A stretch of DNA of 8,152 nucleotides from JACQNR01 sp049515175. Its GTDB lineage: Bacteria; Acidobacteriota; Terriglobia; UBA7540. The notes under the pieces were generated by a model. That model was not told the DNA's origin. It was given only the letters and a program-made list of their open reading frames with translations, and ran no database searches. Location of the stretch: NCBI GenBank assembly GCA_049515175.1, contig JBEKUI010000213.1:1-8152 (forward strand). Direction: 5' to 3'. Made by a program: the position numbers and the translations under genes. Shown piece after piece: positions 6,244 to 8,152 of the stretch; position 1 is the first letter of the stretch, and each line of letters starts with the position of its first letter.

Positions 6244-7056
6244 ATGCCGATGAGAATTATGATCGTCGACGACGATCCGCAGACCTTGAGATCTATGAGG
6301 CCCATGGTGATCCCCTTGGGTCACAAAGTCCTAACATTCGAGGATAACCAGGAGGCCGTACGACAGTCGGAGACACAGAAGTTCGATGCGGTCTTTGTGG
6401 GCCTGCGCACGCCCGGCCTTGAGGGGCTCGAAGTGACTCGGCGGATTCGCAACTCAGAACTCAACCGCGAAACCGTCCTCGTAATGCTGAGCGACACGGA
6501 CGATATCGGGACCTGGCGCAAAGCTTTCGGAGAGGGGGCTACGTTCATTCTCCCCAAGCCCGTCTCTTCGGCTCGCATTATTCCGATGCTGAAAGCCATG
6601 GAACACCCCTCTTGGAAGGCGAAATCGCACGCCGACTCCTCACCGCGCTTTACGGAGGTCGCCACCACGGAGAAGGCCGGGTCGGGACGTAAAATGCACG
6701 CGGCTCGACTACCCCTTTTTACGGCAGTTACCTGCAAGTGGGGTGAACGGCAGTTTTCCCTGCGCAGCATGAACATCAGCGAAACTGGGATACTGCTGCA
6801 ACCGGGGATTGATGTGGAGAATGGGGAGGAAGTTTCGCTGCAGTTCAGGATCCCAGAAACTCGTTCCGATCTGAACCTGTGCGCTCGAATCGTCCGTAAA
6901 GACGGAGCGGAACGCGTCGGCCTCGATTTCATCGACCTTACCCCCGAGGATAAGAACGCTATTCAGATTTACGTCATGGGACGGCTGGAGAGTCGGGAAC
7001 CGTCACGAGCGGCGCCGCGCATGAAACCGCGAAGGATATTGGATCGCTACCCGTGA
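6244..7056 (+). CDS. Pseudo-receiver (REC) plus PilZ domain protein
   Basis: This is a 270-residue cytoplasmic protein with two domains. Residues 1-120 are a CheY-like receiver: acidic cluster DDD at 9-11, Ser83 at the switch position and Lys105 in LPKPVS. The phosphorylated Asp, expected in the pattern D..xxD.RMP, is Gly53 (DAVFVGLRTPG), so ordinary phosphorylation is not possible. After a linker, residues 150-245 are a PilZ domain: N177-x-S179-x-x-G182 keeps the second cyclic-di-GMP motif, and the C-terminal VGLDFIDLTPEDKNAIQIYV is typical. The first motif RxxxR is degraded: Arg155 is present, but Met151 sits where the other Arg should be. The second ATG (6250) is better spaced (9 bases) from GGTGAG at 6235-6240 than the first (3 bases), so translation may start there. 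It is likely monocistronic, about 340 bases after pilX. It may control pilus or exopolysaccharide behaviour through protein contacts; the ligand is uncertain. Confidence 0.85.
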   Translation: MPMRIMIVDDDPQTLRSMRPMVIPLGHKVLTFEDNQEAVRQSETQKFDAVFVGLRTPGLEGLEVTRRIRNSELNRETVLVMLSDTDDIGTWRKAFGEGATFILPKPVSSARIIPMLKAMEHPSWKAKSHADSSPRFTEVATTEKAGSGRKMHAARLPLFTAVTCKWGERQFSLRSMNISETGILLQPGIDVENGEEVSLQFRIPETRSDLNLCARIVRKDGAERVGLDFIDLTPEDKNAIQIYVMGRLESREPSRAAPRMKPRRILDRYP

Positions 7057-7365
7057 ACCGGGGAAAACCACCTTCCTAAGGCGCGCCCAACGCCGGGGAC
7101 TGAATCCCCGCAATCTGCATTGCCGAATCGTATTGAGGCATCGACACTTGCGTGGCCCGCGTAACGTCCAAAAACTCAACTCAGGGCAGTCCCCTTCCCC
7201 AGCAATGTCCGCGGGACGCAAGTTTCCGGTGGATCAAGGATCGCTTCTCGGTTAGGGGCCTCCCGGGTCTACACGCCTCACGGCTCGGGACGACCGGATG
7301 CAACCAGAAATGGTACAAGGCATTGAGAGGAAAGCCGACCCCATGGCAGCTTGCTTGCTCCTCCC
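7057..7365. other. Gene-free stretch; probable end of the right insertion sequence
   Basis: No frame here has a ribosome binding site and a recognisable product. A 6-base stem-loop at 7094-7110 (CGGGGA, CTGAA loop, TCCCCG) lies 38 bases after the PilZ stop; it has no T-run, so it is at best a weak terminator. Because the transposase reading from the right stops at 7366, the outer end of that element should lie within this stretch, probably in its right half, but its inverted repeat cannot be recognised without the partner end. Confidence 0.4.
7094..7110 (+). terminator. Weak stem-loop after the receiver-PilZ gene
   Basis: CGGGGA (7094-7099) pairs with TCCCCG (7105-7110) across a 5-base loop, shortly after the stop codon at 7056. 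The sequence after the stem is CAATCTGCATTG rather than a T-run, so it may only slow polymerase or protect the 3' end. Confidence 0.25.
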
Positions 7366-8152
7366 TCAGGCTGCCTCACGATAATAGTAGTTCAGCATTC
7401 CGCCCAGCCGCTGGCGGCACTGGATGGCTCCAGTGCTACCGACGCCTGACTCATCTTCTATGATCAGCCGGTTGCCCAGCCCTTGGTGGTTGCGCTCGCG
7501 ATGATAGTGTTCAACAAATTCGTGGGGGGCCTTCCGTAATGAACCTCCTCCGAACAGGATCAGGCGCTCCAGGCAGGATTCCTTGATGGTTCTGACGAAG
7601 CGCTCCGCGTGGGCATTCAGATTCGGCGAGTGTGGCGGCAGTTTCACCGATTGCACCTCACTGGCCGCCAGAGTCGCCAGGAACTCTGCCGTGAACAGCG
7701 GATCCCGGTCGTGGATCAAGTAGCGTTTGCCGACCAGGAAGCCTTCCGCAGCATCCGTGAGGTTGCGTGCCACCTGGCTCATCCAGAGCCCGTTCGCCTG
7801 CCTTGCCAGTCCGGCAATCTCCGCCCGTCGGCTCGACACGTCGATTAAGAAGAGCACCAGGAACCTCGTCAAGCCCCTCCCAGTCCAAGCCTCGATGGTG
7901 AAGAAGTCCGCCGCCACCATGACCTCTCGATGCTGGCACAGAAACTCCTTCCACGTGGTCTTCCGGTTACGCTCGGGCGCCGGTTCCAGACCGCGCTCCC
8001 TAAGAAGGTTGGCGATGGTGCCCCGCGCGACCTCATGGCCCAGATTGGCCAGCGCTCCCTGTATCCTCCGGTAGCCCCAATCCCGATTCTCGGTGGCCAT
8101 GCGGACCACCAACTGGTGGATCTCATCTGGCACGCGGGGACGTCCAGGGCCA
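7366..8152 (-). CDS. rve-type integrase/transposase (5' end beyond right edge)
   Basis: This is the C-terminal 262 residues or so of a DDE transposase of the retroviral-integrase (rve) type, IS3/IS481-like. A GTG at 8133 could be a start, but the frame stays open to the edge with GPGRPRVPDEI, which reads like the middle of an HTH-to-catalytic linker, so the true N-terminus, with the DNA-binding part, is probably outside. Counting from that GTG: an HTH_21-like piece (YRRIQGALANLG, about 21-32), then catalytic Asp76 (VAADFFTI), Asp142 (LIHDRDPLF) and Glu177 (NLNAHAERFV), with 34 residues between the last two. All three acidic residues are intact and there is no frameshift in view, so the enzyme could be active. 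The C-terminal RQRLGGMLNYYYREAA is a tail I recall from similar acidobacterial proteins. It moves its own element by cut-and-paste or copy-out; it is unrelated in function to the pilus genes, and is convergent with the PilZ gene. Confidence 0.85.
   Translation of the reverse strand, partial: GPGRPRVPDEIHQLVVRMATENRDWGYRRIQGALANLGHEVARGTIANLLRERGLEPAPERNRKTTWKEFLCQHREVMVAADFFTIEAWTGRGLTRFLVLFLIDVSSRRAEIAGLARQANGLWMSQVARNLTDAAEGFLVGKRYLIHDRDPLFTAEFLATLAASEVQSVKLPPHSPNLNAHAERFVRTIKESCLERLILFGGGSLRKAPHEFVEHYHRERNHQGLGNRLIIEDESGVGSTGAIQCRQRLGGMLNYYYREAA
7366..8152 (-). mobile_element. Partial insertion sequence at the right edge
   Basis: The rve-type transposase defines part of an insertion sequence whose other end lies beyond 8152. 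The inner boundary is not resolved; it must lie at or to the left of 7366. No target-site duplication can be read from one side alone. Confidence 0.6.

Noticed and set aside
7152..7463. Plus-strand frame of 103 codons running into the transposase 3' end
   Set aside because: It has no family features and overlaps a clear transposase on the other strand.
1..8152. CRISPR array, tRNA or rRNA genes
   Set aside because: No regularly spaced direct repeats and no tRNA or rRNA-like segments were seen on either strand.

Overview
The window looks like a piece of a moderately GC-rich bacterial chromosome, most likely from an Acidobacteriota (Solibacter/Koribacter-like) soil organism. That assignment is an inference. 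It rests on the style of the very large PilX-type protein, the receiver-PilZ protein, and the two kinds of transposase; there is no rRNA or other phylogenetic marker. The core is a minor-pilin operon of the type IV pilus system, flanked on both sides by insertion-sequence transposases that run off the window edges.

Layout: (1) 1-56, minus strand: the first 18 codons of a transposase that resembles the IS4 family, with an ideal ribosome binding site. (2) 57-442: a gene-free stretch with two divergent promoter-like sequences, a cluster of short inverted and direct repeats, and a long leader region before the pilin genes. (3) 443-5905, plus strand: four genes in the order fimT/gspH-like, pilV-like, pilW-like, pilX-like. 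The first three are packed tightly (10-base gap, then an 8-base overlap). A 79-base spacer with a possible stem-loop precedes the fourth. (4) 5906-6243: no convincing gene. (5) 6244-7056, plus strand: a receiver-PilZ two-domain protein whose receiver has lost the phosphorylated aspartate. (6) 7057-7365: no convincing gene; it probably contains one end of the right-hand insertion sequence. (7) 7366-8152, minus strand: an rve-type integrase/transposase that continues past the right edge.

How the genes may work together: prepilin peptidase would process the four prepilins at their Gly|hydrophobic sites. FimT, PilV and PilW would form a priming or tip complex that carries PilX. Here PilX is about 1,031 residues, far larger than the classical PilX of roughly 200 residues. 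It carries an apparent fibronectin-III-like insertion and a calcium-loop-like motif, so it may take on the tip-adhesin role that PilY1 plays elsewhere; no pilY1, pilE or assembly ATPase gene is in view. The nearby receiver-PilZ protein is a plausible regulator of pilus function or surface behaviour, but nothing in the sequence ties it directly to the pilin operon.

The points most worth a second look are the giant modular PilX, the Asp-to-Gly pseudo-receiver, the paired GPDG...TADD repeats in PilV, and the divergent promoter region beside the left insertion sequence.
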